Origin: Candidatus Acidiferrales bacterium | GTDB taxonomy: Bacteria; Bacteroidota; Ignavibacteria; Kryptoniales; JAKASW01 | DNA: 64,000 nt | Direction of reading: 5' to 3' | NCBI GenBank assembly: GCA_035515795.1 | Contig: DATJAY010000020.1 | Coordinates: 90,180-154,179, forward strand | Shown: one piece after another, positions 29,231 to 38,456 of the stretch | Layout of the letters: the number at the start of each line of letters is the position of its first letter | Numbering within the stretch: position 1 is the first letter of the stretch | Made by a program: the position numbers and the translations under genes | Notes under the pieces: model-generated | The model's database searches: none | The model's input: only the letters and a program-made list of their open reading frames with translations | Told to the model about the DNA's origin: nothing

Positions 29231-30058
29231 TTACACTTTTCCGACGATCAATGCAATTAAGCCGAAGACCATCATCAGTTTATAACCGAAACTTGCCTCA
29301 GAAAATCCCCGTCTGGAAATGAGCAGGTACGATATATATGCCCCGATCGGAAGGATTGTCAAACCGCAGACCGTGAGGAACTGTATGGGAAGAATTCGCA
29401 AGTCAAAGGCGCCCCAAACCATGAATAGTAGTATTGCAGTTAACGCGATAGAAATGTAGGCGGATGCTGCAGTCCCAAATTTCGTAGCGATTGTTTTTAC
29501 CCCAATCTCACCGTCGCCTTTGACATCCTCGGCATCTTTTATTATTTCCCGAATTAAGTTTGTCAGGAACGCGAACACTGCCGCCGGATATACATCCACG
29601 AAATCTTTCACCGCTGCACCGGCATATATGAATGTGAGCCCGGTGACCAGTGCGACGGTGAAGTTTCCGAAAAAGACGGACCGTTTCAATTTAAAGCTGT
29701 ACATGAATATGAAGACGGCAGCGACGATGGCGATAATAAACGAATGGAAACTTAACCCGGCGCTCGCGATCAAGCCGGCGGTTGTGACAACAAAGTAAAA
29801 TATTTTCGCTTGGCGTGTTGAAAGTTTTCCGGATACAAGCGGTCGGTACGGACGGTTTATTTTGTCGATGTCCATGTCGAACAGGTCGTTCACCGCGTTT
29901 CCCCCGGCCGTAATGAGAGATGCAGCTATTGCGGCCACGAAGATTTCCCAGCTCTTTGCGATGTCTACTCCGCAGAGTATGCCTGCACATTCAACGCTCA
30001 GGAAGGTTATGATAACGTTTCCGATGCGTGCTAACTTTAAATAGTATTTCATTTTCAT
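29231..30058 (-). CDS. UbiA-family prenyltransferase (DGGGP synthase-like)
   Basis: A 275-residue integral membrane prenyltransferase with about eight helices. The first Asp-rich motif is NAVNDLFDMDIDKINRP, which binds prenyl diphosphate through magnesium. The second is KDAEDVKGDGEIGVKTIA. The sequence resembles geranylgeranylglycerol-phosphate geranylgeranyltransferases annotated in Bacteroidota, but UbiA members with quinone or other acceptors cannot be ruled out. A second ATG two codons downstream is a possible start. It lies downstream of the Omp85 gene on the same strand. Confidence 0.85.
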   Translation of the reverse strand: MKMKYYLKLARIGNVIITFLSVECAGILCGVDIAKSWEIFVAAIAASLITAGGNAVNDLFDMDIDKINRPYRPLVSGKLSTRQAKIFYFVVTTAGLIASAGLSFHSFIIAIVAAVFIFMYSFKLKRSVFFGNFTVALVTGLTFIYAGAAVKDFVDVYPAAVFAFLTNLIREIIKDAEDVKGDGEIGVKTIATKFGTAASAYISIALTAILLFMVWGAFDLRILPIQFLTVCGLTILPIGAYISYLLISRRGFSEASFGYKLMMVFGLIALIVGKV

Positions 30059-30146
30059 CTCTCGGAACTCAGCATTTAGCTGTCAGTTTTTTGACAAGCG
30101 CATGTTCAGTCATTTTCCCCTGTTGCTTTTATTTCCTTTTGACCAT

Positions 30147-31925
30147 CTAAAACCGATTCACGATTCCGAAATGTATCTTGCCTTCGACGAACGAATCGCC
30201 TTTACCCAGCGCATAGCTTGCTTTAAGTATGCCGATCCCGGTTTCCACCTGTGCTCCCGCACCGTAGCCGTAAGCCGAAAGCGAGTTGGCTGGAACGTTT
30301 GCGATCGGATCGCTTTGCCGGTAAATGTATCCGGCATCAAGGAAGCCGAAGAAAAATGATTCTCTCCCGGTCGCAAACCTGTATTCGATATTTGTCCATG
30401 CCGCCTTTGTTGCGATGAACTGGTTTTCAATGTATCCCCTGATTGTGTTTGTCCCGCCAAGTCTGTACATATCACTCTGGTCGAGCTCAGTGCCTGTCAC
30501 CTGTTCTCCATGAATTCCGATCGCGAATATTTGTCTTGCTATAAATTCGTGGTACAATGAAAGGTCGATGCCGAGATGCTCCGTGTAGTTGATGAGCTTG
30601 GTGGTCGGAGTAATCAGCTGTTGAGGCCCGTAGATCTTTTTTTCGCCGAATTGTATTTGAGTTAGATAGAGAACTCCTTGGCGCGGGCTGTAGATATCGT
30701 CGCGGGTATCGAAGGTGATCCCGACGCCAAGGTTGAGGACGCTGCTTTCATAGACGAAATAATTGTTGTTTGAATTTTGAAGCGGCGTCGTGGAAAGTGT
30801 GCTGATCGAAGTACTGCCGTTGAAATTATCGTTGAATAGGAATGTGCCGCTCACTCCGAAATTTCTTGTTACTGAAGTTGTGTCTTGCTGGCGCTGCGCG
30901 AAGTCGAATTCGGCATTTATCGGATATCCAAAAATGTACGGCTCGGCGTAGCCTATCTCTAGTTCCTGTGTGAGTTTCGTTTCCTGGTGCCACATCGCGC
31001 GGAACTTTCGACCGCTTCCAAAAAGATTCAGCATCGAAATGTCGATCATGCCCGTGAAATAACCCGATTGGCCAAGCTGTGCCGGCATGTAGCCGATCAC
31101 TCCATCGAACGTGTTTGTGTTACCTTCGACTACTTTGACGAGCACTCCCGTCGTGTCGCCGGCTTCGAAAAGTTCAGGATCACTAACGCTCTGGAAAAAG
31201 CCCAATTTCTGAAGCCGCTGCTTTGCATTTGCCATTTCCGACTGGTCGTAATAAGCTCCCGGTAGGATTCTCATGGCCCGCAATACCACATAATCTTTGG
31301 TCTCGGTGTTTCCTTCGACCCGTACCGCGTTTATGCGGAACCTTTCCCCTTCGTTGACGCTCAAAGCGACGCCGAGTGAATCTGTCCCGTCACCGCCATA
31401 GACAAAGATGCTGTCGATATGAACCTTGGTGAGCGGGAAGCCGCTGTTGTTGTACTTGCCGATTATATAATCTATATCTTTTTCCAAATCGTCTTGATTC
31501 AGCGGGCTTCCGACGCGGGTGGCGAATTCCGTTGTTAGATCTGCGAAGGTGAAAAATTTATTCCCTGTTATCAGTAATTTCCCGATGGTAAGGCGCGGAC
31601 CTTCACTCAGATAGATCGTGAGCGTCGGTGAAGCGGTGTCTGCAGAGAGCGAGGATGAGTCAACTTTAAAAAGGAGGTAGCCTTCGGAAAAATATTTTTC
31701 CTGAATCGACGAGATGCCGGCTTTGATCCGGGCGGTATCTTTGGAAGAGAAATTCAGAGGTTTGAAATATTCGAGGAGATCGATGTTTGAAATTGCATCT
31801 GAGCCTACGAATTTTACGTGTGCTATCTTCCATCCCGCAGTCGCGATCTTCGGTTGGGCGTTTGCATTGATGACAAGAAAAAGGAGACTATGGAGAATTG
31901 CGGCGGCTGCTATAAAGAATTTCAT
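30147..31925 (-). CDS. Omp85/BamA-TamA family outer-membrane protein
   Basis: A 592-residue protein with signal peptide MKFFIAAAAILHSLLFLVI ending at NANA. The N-terminal half contains about three POTRA-like repeats (for example LTIGKLLITGNKFFTFADL and FRINAVRVEGNTETKDYVVL, each with a conserved Gly). The C-terminal 300 residues are a 16-strand-type barrel, with TFDTRDDIYSPRQGVLYL and the family motif LGGTNTIRGYIENQF (RGY loop). It ends in the Phe-terminal strand HFGIVNRF. The family inserts or secretes proteins across the outer membrane. At this size it is shorter than BamA, so an accessory Omp85 or TamA-like role is more likely. Confidence 0.9.
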   Translation of the reverse strand: MKFFIAAAAILHSLLFLVINANAQPKIATAGWKIAHVKFVGSDAISNIDLLEYFKPLNFSSKDTARIKAGISSIQEKYFSEGYLLFKVDSSSLSADTASPTLTIYLSEGPRLTIGKLLITGNKFFTFADLTTEFATRVGSPLNQDDLEKDIDYIIGKYNNSGFPLTKVHIDSIFVYGGDGTDSLGVALSVNEGERFRINAVRVEGNTETKDYVVLRAMRILPGAYYDQSEMANAKQRLQKLGFFQSVSDPELFEAGDTTGVLVKVVEGNTNTFDGVIGYMPAQLGQSGYFTGMIDISMLNLFGSGRKFRAMWHQETKLTQELEIGYAEPYIFGYPINAEFDFAQRQQDTTSVTRNFGVSGTFLFNDNFNGSTSISTLSTTPLQNSNNNYFVYESSVLNLGVGITFDTRDDIYSPRQGVLYLTQIQFGEKKIYGPQQLITPTTKLINYTEHLGIDLSLYHEFIARQIFAIGIHGEQVTGTELDQSDMYRLGGTNTIRGYIENQFIATKAAWTNIEYRFATGRESFFFGFLDAGYIYRQSDPIANVPANSLSAYGYGAGAQVETGIGILKASYALGKGDSFVEGKIHFGIVNRF

Positions 31926-32291
31926 TCCGGTTTAAAAAATAAGAAGAGACGGCGAGAAGAAACAGGGATTAAAAACTTAAAAGTAAGCATCAAGATATTA
32001 GAAGCCAAGATGAATGCTAAAAACACACGGCATCTTGGGGCTAGAGTTGATGAATCGAGTTCCGTCTTTTGTGGCAAAGGATTCCTCCTTTTTTCCCCTT
32101 TTCCACTTGACATTCACTTCATGGTGTATTACAATTTAGTCGCAGATATTGCCAGAGGGCAGAAAAAAGCAGGGCGCCCAAAGCACGAAGATCCACCTTA
32201 TTGTTAAAGTAATTTAAAAAATCTGTCCCCGAATGGTTTCATGCTGCAAGGCGGTATCGAGGAATTACTTGGCATCAAAGGAGTCTCTGAG
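31926..32291. other. Intergenic region between divergent genes
   Basis: A 366-base gap between the Omp85 gene (minus) and the secreted-protein island (plus). It holds the sigma-70-like promoter listed at 32107-32135 and a leader of about 150 bases before the first start codon. No other structure is clear. Confidence 0.5.
32107..32135 (+). promoter_or_regulatory. Sigma-70-like promoter for the secreted-protein island
   Basis: TTGACA (32107-32112), a 17-base spacer and TACAAT (32130-32135) match the standard -35/-10 consensus at 11 of 12 positions. It points toward the gene at 32292, giving a 5' leader of about 150 bases. Confidence 0.5.
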
Positions 32292-32741
32292 ATGAAAAGT
32301 GCTGCAGCGGTTATTGCAATGACATTTCTAACAGTAGGATCACTTCTCGCGCAGGTGCATATAAGGGAGAGCGCGGTGATCACACCGGAGCAGGTGAAGA
32401 AAGTGCAGGATGGCGCGACTAAGAATCATACTATGCGCTTCGAGTTTCACTGGGACGGAGCCCCGAAAGGAAGGGTTGAGTGCACGGCACAATGGCCGCA
32501 CAGCATTGGTCAATGCCCGGTCGAATATACGACGGAGGAATCCGGCAACTTCTTTATTTTAAACTTCCCTTCGCCATCGGCTCAAGCTTACACATTCACG
32601 ATGTACCTGTGGGATCGGGATTGCAGTGAGAACGCATTAGGCCGGTTCTCATGTCAGGTCTATTGTGACGGTGTATTTGCCGGCAGTGATTCCGGTATCG
32701 TTCGTCTGTTCGATTCTTGGTATTATGGCGGCTTGGATTGA
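32292..32741 (+). CDS. Small Cys-rich secreted protein of unknown function
   Basis: A 149-residue protein starting at the ATG at 32292 (AAAGGAG upstream), with signal peptide MKSAAAVIAMTFLTVGSLLA before QVH. The mature part contains five Cys (VECTAQW, GQCPVEY, DRDCSENALGRFSCQVYCDG), suggesting disulphides in the exported protein, and looks beta-rich. No family is recognised. Its TGA stop overlaps a TTG that opens a signal peptide for the next gene, so the two are probably co-translated. Confidence 0.7.
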   Translation: MKSAAAVIAMTFLTVGSLLAQVHIRESAVITPEQVKKVQDGATKNHTMRFEFHWDGAPKGRVECTAQWPHSIGQCPVEYTTEESGNFFILNFPSPSAQAYTFTMYLWDRDCSENALGRFSCQVYCDGVFAGSDSGIVRLFDSWYYGGLD

Positions 32742-32765
32742 ACAGATTGCGGCTCATACTCATTT

Positions 32766-34820
32766 TTGCCTCCCTTTTACGCGAACTTTTCGTTTGCTTT
32801 AGGTACGCACGCATTCCATTCCGGAGATTCGACGGGAATGAACCTGGCGGGAATGTATAACGAGGACTACAACAGCGATTGCACCACGACATGGTCGCCG
32901 ACAGACCCGCTTACATTGACCATCGTTTCAGGGAGTCAATACGTATCGTTTCATCAAAGAGATTCACCGACGGGGGTAGATGCAAAGATTGGTTCGGTCG
33001 TTACGACAACGGGGAACGATATTGGTCATTATTCTCTTGTTGCGGACGGAATCACTCCTGATTCAAGTGGTGATTGGGCAACGGTACAGGCGGTTAGTGA
33101 TGGAATAACCGGAACAGATTCAGTGCAAGTTTGCCAGCTGCCGGATCACTTCTCCGTTTATACTGACCCGGATACAGTCGCACATTCAGGAAGGGCATAC
33201 ATATATGTTCAAGCAGAAAACAGCGCAGGTAATGATATTGTGATTCCCTGGAGTACCCCTCTTTACATCACTGCAGATGATAGTGGAAAGTACGGCGAAG
33301 CCTATGATTGGAATAATAATAGCTCACCCTATCCATACGGCGATGCTTCCGGAGAGATGCTGTACAACGCCGATGGTGTGGAACCGAATGGCGTGCAGAA
33401 GATTACGATATCTGTTTTAGATGCTAATGATCCGACGAAGAGCGGCACTGGGAGCTTATTTATCGAAGGAGACATTGTTGTACAGGTTGTTCCTTCGGAG
33501 ATATCGCCCGGCGACACAGCGGCAATTACTGTCAAGCAGAGAAATCCGGATGGAAGCCTGACCGACTTTTCACCGAATCAATCATTCGAAGTCGGGATAG
33601 ACAGCGGAAACGCTTATGGAACGATTCTGTCATCGGGCGGCGCAGGTGGATATTTCGCATCCGTGTCTCAACCGTTTCAATTCATAGCGGCAGACAGCAT
33701 AGGTGCAGACTCGGTAAAGGCAGAAATAAGGGTAGGTATACCGAATGAGATAGCGACTTCTATACTGCCTGGTCGAAAAGGAAATTCAGATCAGAACATG
33801 AAAGCGAAGCACCCGACAATTAGCATAAATGTCGCAAGTCCTAAGATCCCTGCAAGCAGAGTGAATTCTGTTACAAAAAGTCACAAGATTATTTCTGATG
33901 AGAGTAGTTTTACTATGCCCGATTATGGAATTGGATATGTGACTATAAAGGAAGGCGGACCAGAATTAGTGGTTATATATCCTACCGACGAACTCAAAGA
34001 CGAGAAAGACATAACTAAAGATCCAAAGATGCCTGACATCACGACAGAAGCCAAACTTGCAAATTTCAAAGGCGACTCTGTACATTTCCAATGGAACCTT
34101 CGGGTGCAGTGGGAAGGTGATGATGGCAGACAGTTTGACGATTCTTTCAAAGGAAATACAACTGCAGCAGACTCGAATGGTAGTTCATGGAACATAAACT
34201 GGGACAAGATACGAGGTGGTGATGAACTGACACTCGATGTAACGGCGACGGCTAGCGGAAAGGTTTATGATAAAACAATAAATCATCCTTTTATAATTAC
34301 GGGTCTGAATCCGACAAAAGAACAAGTAAAGAATGGATTAAGCACTGAAGAACAAGTGATAGTGTATATGGAAAGCAGGCCGAAGTGGCATCATTTTATA
34401 AAAGACCATGATTTTCCGATCTTCGGAAGGCCTCACGGGTACGGACTGATGCAACTTGACACACCGCCTGCCACTGATGAACAAGTTTGGAACTGGAAGG
34501 AAAATAGAGCAGAAGGGCAGAGACGTTTTGCTGAGAAAAAAGGATTGGCAGCAGCGCATCCATCAAAGGTAAGAAGGAGGAGTGGCGCGTGTCGTTATGC
34601 GACAGACTTTACACAGCAAGAGTATTTAACGGAAGCCTTTCAATTATACAATGGATATTATTACTGGATTTGGCATCCCCGATTTGCCTGGGCTCCTATG
34701 TTAGGTGGTTATTGGGAAAAGGATCCAAATTTAGGAGTAAGATATGGAAGAGATTATGGCGGACCTGCGATAGAAATATATAATGATGTAGTAAACGGCA
34801 ATCCGCCAAGCGGTTGGTAA
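32766..34820 (+). CDS. Large secreted Ig-like protein with C-terminal lysozyme-like (transglycosylase) domain
   Basis: A protein of up to 684 residues in this frame. The N-terminal half is made of beta-rich Ig-like stretches, including a run with the pattern VVQVVPSEISPGDTAAITV. Near residues 550-640 the pattern IVYMESRPKWHHF, then GYGLMQLDTPPATDEQVWNW and KENRAEG resembles a lysozyme-fold transglycosylase, with Glu in MESR as catalytic candidate and GLMQL as the second motif. The likely true start is a TTG at 32738 that overlaps the previous stop and reads MNRLRLILIFASL. It needs a one-base shift at the CCCTTTT run (32772-32778) to join this frame and complete a signal peptide ending SFA before LGTHAF. 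A muralytic role outside the cell is inference. Confidence 0.72.
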   Translation: MPPFYANFSFALGTHAFHSGDSTGMNLAGMYNEDYNSDCTTTWSPTDPLTLTIVSGSQYVSFHQRDSPTGVDAKIGSVVTTTGNDIGHYSLVADGITPDSSGDWATVQAVSDGITGTDSVQVCQLPDHFSVYTDPDTVAHSGRAYIYVQAENSAGNDIVIPWSTPLYITADDSGKYGEAYDWNNNSSPYPYGDASGEMLYNADGVEPNGVQKITISVLDANDPTKSGTGSLFIEGDIVVQVVPSEISPGDTAAITVKQRNPDGSLTDFSPNQSFEVGIDSGNAYGTILSSGGAGGYFASVSQPFQFIAADSIGADSVKAEIRVGIPNEIATSILPGRKGNSDQNMKAKHPTISINVASPKIPASRVNSVTKSHKIISDESSFTMPDYGIGYVTIKEGGPELVVIYPTDELKDEKDITKDPKMPDITTEAKLANFKGDSVHFQWNLRVQWEGDDGRQFDDSFKGNTTAADSNGSSWNINWDKIRGGDELTLDVTATASGKVYDKTINHPFIITGLNPTKEQVKNGLSTEEQVIVYMESRPKWHHFIKDHDFPIFGRPHGYGLMQLDTPPATDEQVWNWKENRAEGQRRFAEKKGLAAAHPSKVRRRSGACRYATDFTQQEYLTEAFQLYNGYYYWIWHPRFAWAPMLGGYWEKDPNLGVRYGRDYGGPAIEIYNDVVNGNPPSGW

Positions 34821-34843
34821 TTTAAATTTATGAGGAGTTAGTC

Positions 34844-36379
34844 ATGCTAAAAAGAATATTGTTTCTGACGGTGCTGGCAAGTTCGGCGGTTTACGCACAA
34901 CCGTACTACTATTATTTTAAGCATAATTCAGCTTACGATGTGCCAGGGTATAGTGGAGACATTTACAGACTAGATTTAATGACAAACAGCAGCGAACTTT
35001 TCGTCAAGGATGCAGGACGTGTTAACGGTCCGATTTTTCATAATTCTGACCAATCTAGAATATTCTTTCAAGTGAGATTTTCGCTTGCAACGGTAGATGT
35101 AAGTGATCCATCCCTTCAAATCAAATATGCTCTTAATGGTATAAATGAAGTCAATGAAATAAAGGACTCTCCAAAGACGAATCGATACTACATCACTATT
35201 GATGATATGCAAGATAGTACAAGAACTATTGTGGTAGATCGGCAGATGGTAGAGCCTATCGATACAATTTATGAAGATTACACATCGTACAATTCTTTTC
35301 TGTCTCAAGACGGAAAAAGCCTTTACAGACTTCAGGATGATTCCACCGGAATATTTTTCTCGGAATATATCATTGACAGCAAACAACAAATGAAACCTCA
35401 GAGGGTGGGTAATATCGGGCCTTTTGTAGCGGCCGTATTAAGTGATTCCAGATCTGGGTATGCCCTCGTAAGCTATGTCTACAACCTGGATACTAATTTG
35501 ACGAGTTTGGAATATACAATTTGTAATGTAAATACGAGAGAGATAATAGCTTCGATAAAATTCCCATGGAATTCTAATGGGTATTTAGTCCCAGCGGAGA
35601 ATTGTATTGTCTTGGCAAAGTTGATTTCTGATAGAAGTCAAGCAGGTGGTGAATATCATACGGGAGATATTTCTGTCTTTGATGTCCATGCCGGGACATT
35701 ATTGCAGCGATTAAAACTCCCACCCGAAGGGAAGATATTGTTGTTCGATAACTATCCTAATATGGTGTATTACTATTTTGAGAAGAAGCAAACTTCTATC
35801 AACATCGATCTCACCAAACTTCCAACCATCGGAACAATCAACACACAGAATGTTCTCGTGGGCAGCGGAGCATTTACGCTTTCCGTAACAGGAAGAAATT
35901 TCACTACGACCTCAAAAGTCCGGCTTAATGGTACAAACCGGGCAACGACTTTCGTCTCGGATACTCTTCTGCAAGCCACAATCCGTGCAGGTGATGTTGA
36001 TACTGCGACGACGGTATACATTGCCGTCAGAGACAGCATTGCTCCATCGTCTCATGCAACGACAGATTCGGTGGCTTTGAATATTATCTCCGTACCTCAG
36101 CAATCGCTGCAACCGATCTTAGATTGTGTAACACAGATTAACGATACTACATACACTGCATGGTTCGGCTATGAGAATGACGACACGACTTCAATCTTTG
36201 TCCCAGTCGGTCCGCAAAATGAGTTCTCTCCGACTCCGAACGAGAGAACTCAACCAATTGTTTTCGCACCAGGAAGAAAAGATAAAATCTTCAGTGTGAC
36301 ATTCAACGGCAAGAACTTGACGTGGAAGCTGAACGGGAATGAAGTGGTTGCATCGAAGAAATCGCCGAGGTGCAACTAA
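34844..36379 (+). CDS. Secreted protein with propeller-like N-terminal part and IPT/TIG-like C-terminal domain
   Basis: A 511-residue protein with signal peptide MLKRILFLTVLASSAVYAQ and the ribosome binding site GAGGAG. Residues about 30-310 have repeated strand-turn units (YRLDLMTNSSELFVKD, SVFDVHAGTLLQRLKLP) suggesting a beta-propeller. Residues about 325-410 look like an IPT/TIG Ig fold (GSGAFTLSVTGRNFTTTSKV). The last 85 residues (from DCVTQINDTTYTAWFGYEND to SPRC) resemble a recurrent surface-protein module flanked by two Cys. No catalytic motif is seen. It is third in the secreted island and more AT-rich than the housekeeping genes around it. Confidence 0.75.
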   Translation: MLKRILFLTVLASSAVYAQPYYYYFKHNSAYDVPGYSGDIYRLDLMTNSSELFVKDAGRVNGPIFHNSDQSRIFFQVRFSLATVDVSDPSLQIKYALNGINEVNEIKDSPKTNRYYITIDDMQDSTRTIVVDRQMVEPIDTIYEDYTSYNSFLSQDGKSLYRLQDDSTGIFFSEYIIDSKQQMKPQRVGNIGPFVAAVLSDSRSGYALVSYVYNLDTNLTSLEYTICNVNTREIIASIKFPWNSNGYLVPAENCIVLAKLISDRSQAGGEYHTGDISVFDVHAGTLLQRLKLPPEGKILLFDNYPNMVYYYFEKKQTSINIDLTKLPTIGTINTQNVLVGSGAFTLSVTGRNFTTTSKVRLNGTNRATTFVSDTLLQATIRAGDVDTATTVYIAVRDSIAPSSHATTDSVALNIISVPQQSLQPILDCVTQINDTTYTAWFGYENDDTTSIFVPVGPQNEFSPTPNERTQPIVFAPGRKDKIFSVTFNGKNLTWKLNGNEVVASKKSPRCN

Positions 36380-36428
36380 GGGCAGAATAGGAAGAAGAGC
36401 TCAAAAACAAAAAGGCAGAGAAAAAAGG

Positions 36429-36590
36429 GAAAGTATTTTTGAAAAGGAGATCCCCGCAATTTCCTCATCGATAGGTGCCAGTAGCACAATTAAGAGCAGG
36501 GTCTTTACTTCATCTGGAGTTTATTTCTGCCGGATAAACGCCGAAAATAGAGTAAAATCAAAAAAGACGTTGATGTTAAAGGGGATTTAA
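36429..36590 (+). pseudogene. Orphan fragment of a type IX secretion C-terminal sorting domain
   Basis: The frame ending at 36590 reads SRVFTSSGVYFCRINAEN and then RVKSKKTLMLKGI. This matches the end of type A T9SS sorting domains (pattern LxSGxYxYRLxx...xKKMxLxK). It has no start or signal peptide of its own and is in a different frame from the upstream secreted gene. It is most simply the remnant of a T9SS cargo gene whose body has been lost. It abuts the carB C-terminal half, which ends at 36593 on the other strand. Confidence 0.5.
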
Positions 36591-36592
36591 AA

Positions 36593-38386
36593 CTAGTTGG
36601 ATTTGTGAAAACGCTGAATCGCCTTTACGCTGAGTTCGCCGGTTTGAAGTGATTTAATTGCCTTGACTGCCGCCGATGCGGCGGAAAGCGTGGTCGCGAA
36701 CGAAACCTTGTGCTCGATTGCCGCCCAGCCGATTGCGTATTCGTCGAATCGCGCCTCTTCGCCGAGCGGAGTATTGACGATGAATTGTATTTTCCCGTTC
36801 TTTATGTGGTCGACAATATTAGGTCTACCTTCGCTGACCTTGAAGACCTTTTCGTTCTCAATCTTGTTGGAAGTTAAAAATTTCGAAGTTCCCTCGGTGG
36901 CGATTATCTTGAATCCAAGATTTTCGAAGTCGCGGGCAATTGCAGCCGTATTTTGGTTTTTGTCGTTGTCGTTGACGCTGAAGAAAACGGTGCCTGATTT
37001 CGGGAGGGGATTTCCCGCCGCGGCTTGCGACTTCGCGTAAGCCGCTCCGAAATTCGAATCTATTCCCATAACTTCGCCTGTAGAACGCATCTCCGGTCCC
37101 AGGAAAACTTTTACCCTTGCAAACCGGTTGAAAGGGAATACTGCTTCCTTGATGGAGATATGATCGAAATGGTTGTTGGTCGCGTCGAGGTTCATATCCT
37201 TCAGCTTTTTCCCGAACATAATCTTTGTCGCGATCTTCGCAAGCGGAAGCCCGATGCTCTTGCTAACGAACGGAACCGTGCGGCTCGCGCGCGGATTGAC
37301 TTCAAGTATGTAAACTATGTCGTCCTTCATCGCAAACTGGATATTCATCAATCCTACGACCTTCAGTCCCTTGGCAAGCATATTGGTATAATCTTTAATT
37401 TCTTTCAGGCATTTGTCGGTGATCATATATGGAGGTATCACCGCTGCGCTGTCTCCCGAATGAATGCCTGCCTCTTCGATGTGTTCCATGATGGCCCCGA
37501 TCACGACATCGTCTCCATCGGCAACTGCATCGACGTCGAATTCGAACGCATCTTCGAGGAACCTGTCGATCAGGACCGGCTTGTCGGGAGAAACGTCTGC
37601 GGCGGTCTGCATATAATGCCTGAGCGATTCTTCATTGTAGCAAATTTCCATCGCGCGCCCGCCGAGAACGTATGACGGTCTCACGAGCACTGGATATTTG
37701 ATATACGAAGCGACGTCGACGGCTTCGGCGACGGAATATGCAGTCCCGAATTCAGGATGAGGAATCTTAAGCCTTCTAAGAAGCTCGCCGAATCGTTTTC
37801 TGTCCTCAGCGATGTCGATACCCTCTGAGCTTGTGCCGAGGAGTTTGACGCCGGCTTCATCCAGGGGCTTTGCAAGTTTGAGCGGAGTCTGCCCGCCGAA
37901 GCTTACTATCACGCCTTCCGGTTTTTCTTCCTCGATAACGTTCATCACGTCTTCAAAAGTGAGTGGTTCGAAGTAAAGTTTGTCCGCGGTATCATAGTCG
38001 GTCGAAACCGTCTCAGGATTGCAGTTGATCATTATTGCCTCGTAGCCTTCCTCGCGCGCCGCGAGGACGCCATGGACACAGCAGTAATCGAATTCGATCC
38101 CCTGCCCGATCCTGTTGGGGCCGCTTCCGAGAATTATTACTTTCTTCCTGCCGCTTCGTACCGCCTCGTTTTCTTCCTGGTATGTGGAGAAATGATAAGG
38201 TGTCTCGGCTTCAAACTCCGCAGCACACGTGTCGACCGTTTTGAAGACAGGCCTTACGCCCAATCCATCTCGCAGGTCTCTGATCCTGCTCTCGGATGCT
38301 CCGAATATTTCACCGAGCTGTCGGTCTGAATAGCCCAGCTGCTTTGCTCTGAGGAGAATTTCTTTATTTAAAGGCTTCTTCTTCAT
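36593..38386 (-). CDS. carB: Carbamoyl-phosphate synthase large subunit, C-terminal half
   Basis: A 597-residue protein equal to the second half of CarB: the rest of the oligomerisation domain (KQLGYSDRQLGEIFGASESR), the linker VDTCAAEFEAETPYHFSTY, then the second ATP-grasp synthetase domain (VIILGSGPNRIGQGIEFDYC, VRPSYVLGGRAM, EVNPRASRTVPFVSK). The C-terminal MGS-like allosteric domain is at about 460-590 (GFKIIATEGTSKFL). This half phosphorylates carbamate to carbamoyl phosphate for pyrimidine and arginine synthesis. It follows the N-terminal half by 70 bases but in a different frame, and together the halves are full length (1090 residues). carA is not in the window. Confidence 0.94.
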   Translation of the reverse strand: MKKKPLNKEILLRAKQLGYSDRQLGEIFGASESRIRDLRDGLGVRPVFKTVDTCAAEFEAETPYHFSTYQEENEAVRSGRKKVIILGSGPNRIGQGIEFDYCCVHGVLAAREEGYEAIMINCNPETVSTDYDTADKLYFEPLTFEDVMNVIEEEKPEGVIVSFGGQTPLKLAKPLDEAGVKLLGTSSEGIDIAEDRKRFGELLRRLKIPHPEFGTAYSVAEAVDVASYIKYPVLVRPSYVLGGRAMEICYNEESLRHYMQTAADVSPDKPVLIDRFLEDAFEFDVDAVADGDDVVIGAIMEHIEEAGIHSGDSAAVIPPYMITDKCLKEIKDYTNMLAKGLKVVGLMNIQFAMKDDIVYILEVNPRASRTVPFVSKSIGLPLAKIATKIMFGKKLKDMNLDATNNHFDHISIKEAVFPFNRFARVKVFLGPEMRSTGEVMGIDSNFGAAYAKSQAAAGNPLPKSGTVFFSVNDNDKNQNTAAIARDFENLGFKIIATEGTSKFLTSNKIENEKVFKVSEGRPNIVDHIKNGKIQFIVNTPLGEEARFDEYAIGWAAIEHKVSFATTLSAASAAVKAIKSLQTGELSVKAIQRFHKSN

Positions 38387-38456
38387 TTCAGTTTAATCGG
38401 CAGATACTCGTGCAATAATTTGCAGCAATAAGGAGAGAAAACAACGAACGACATTT

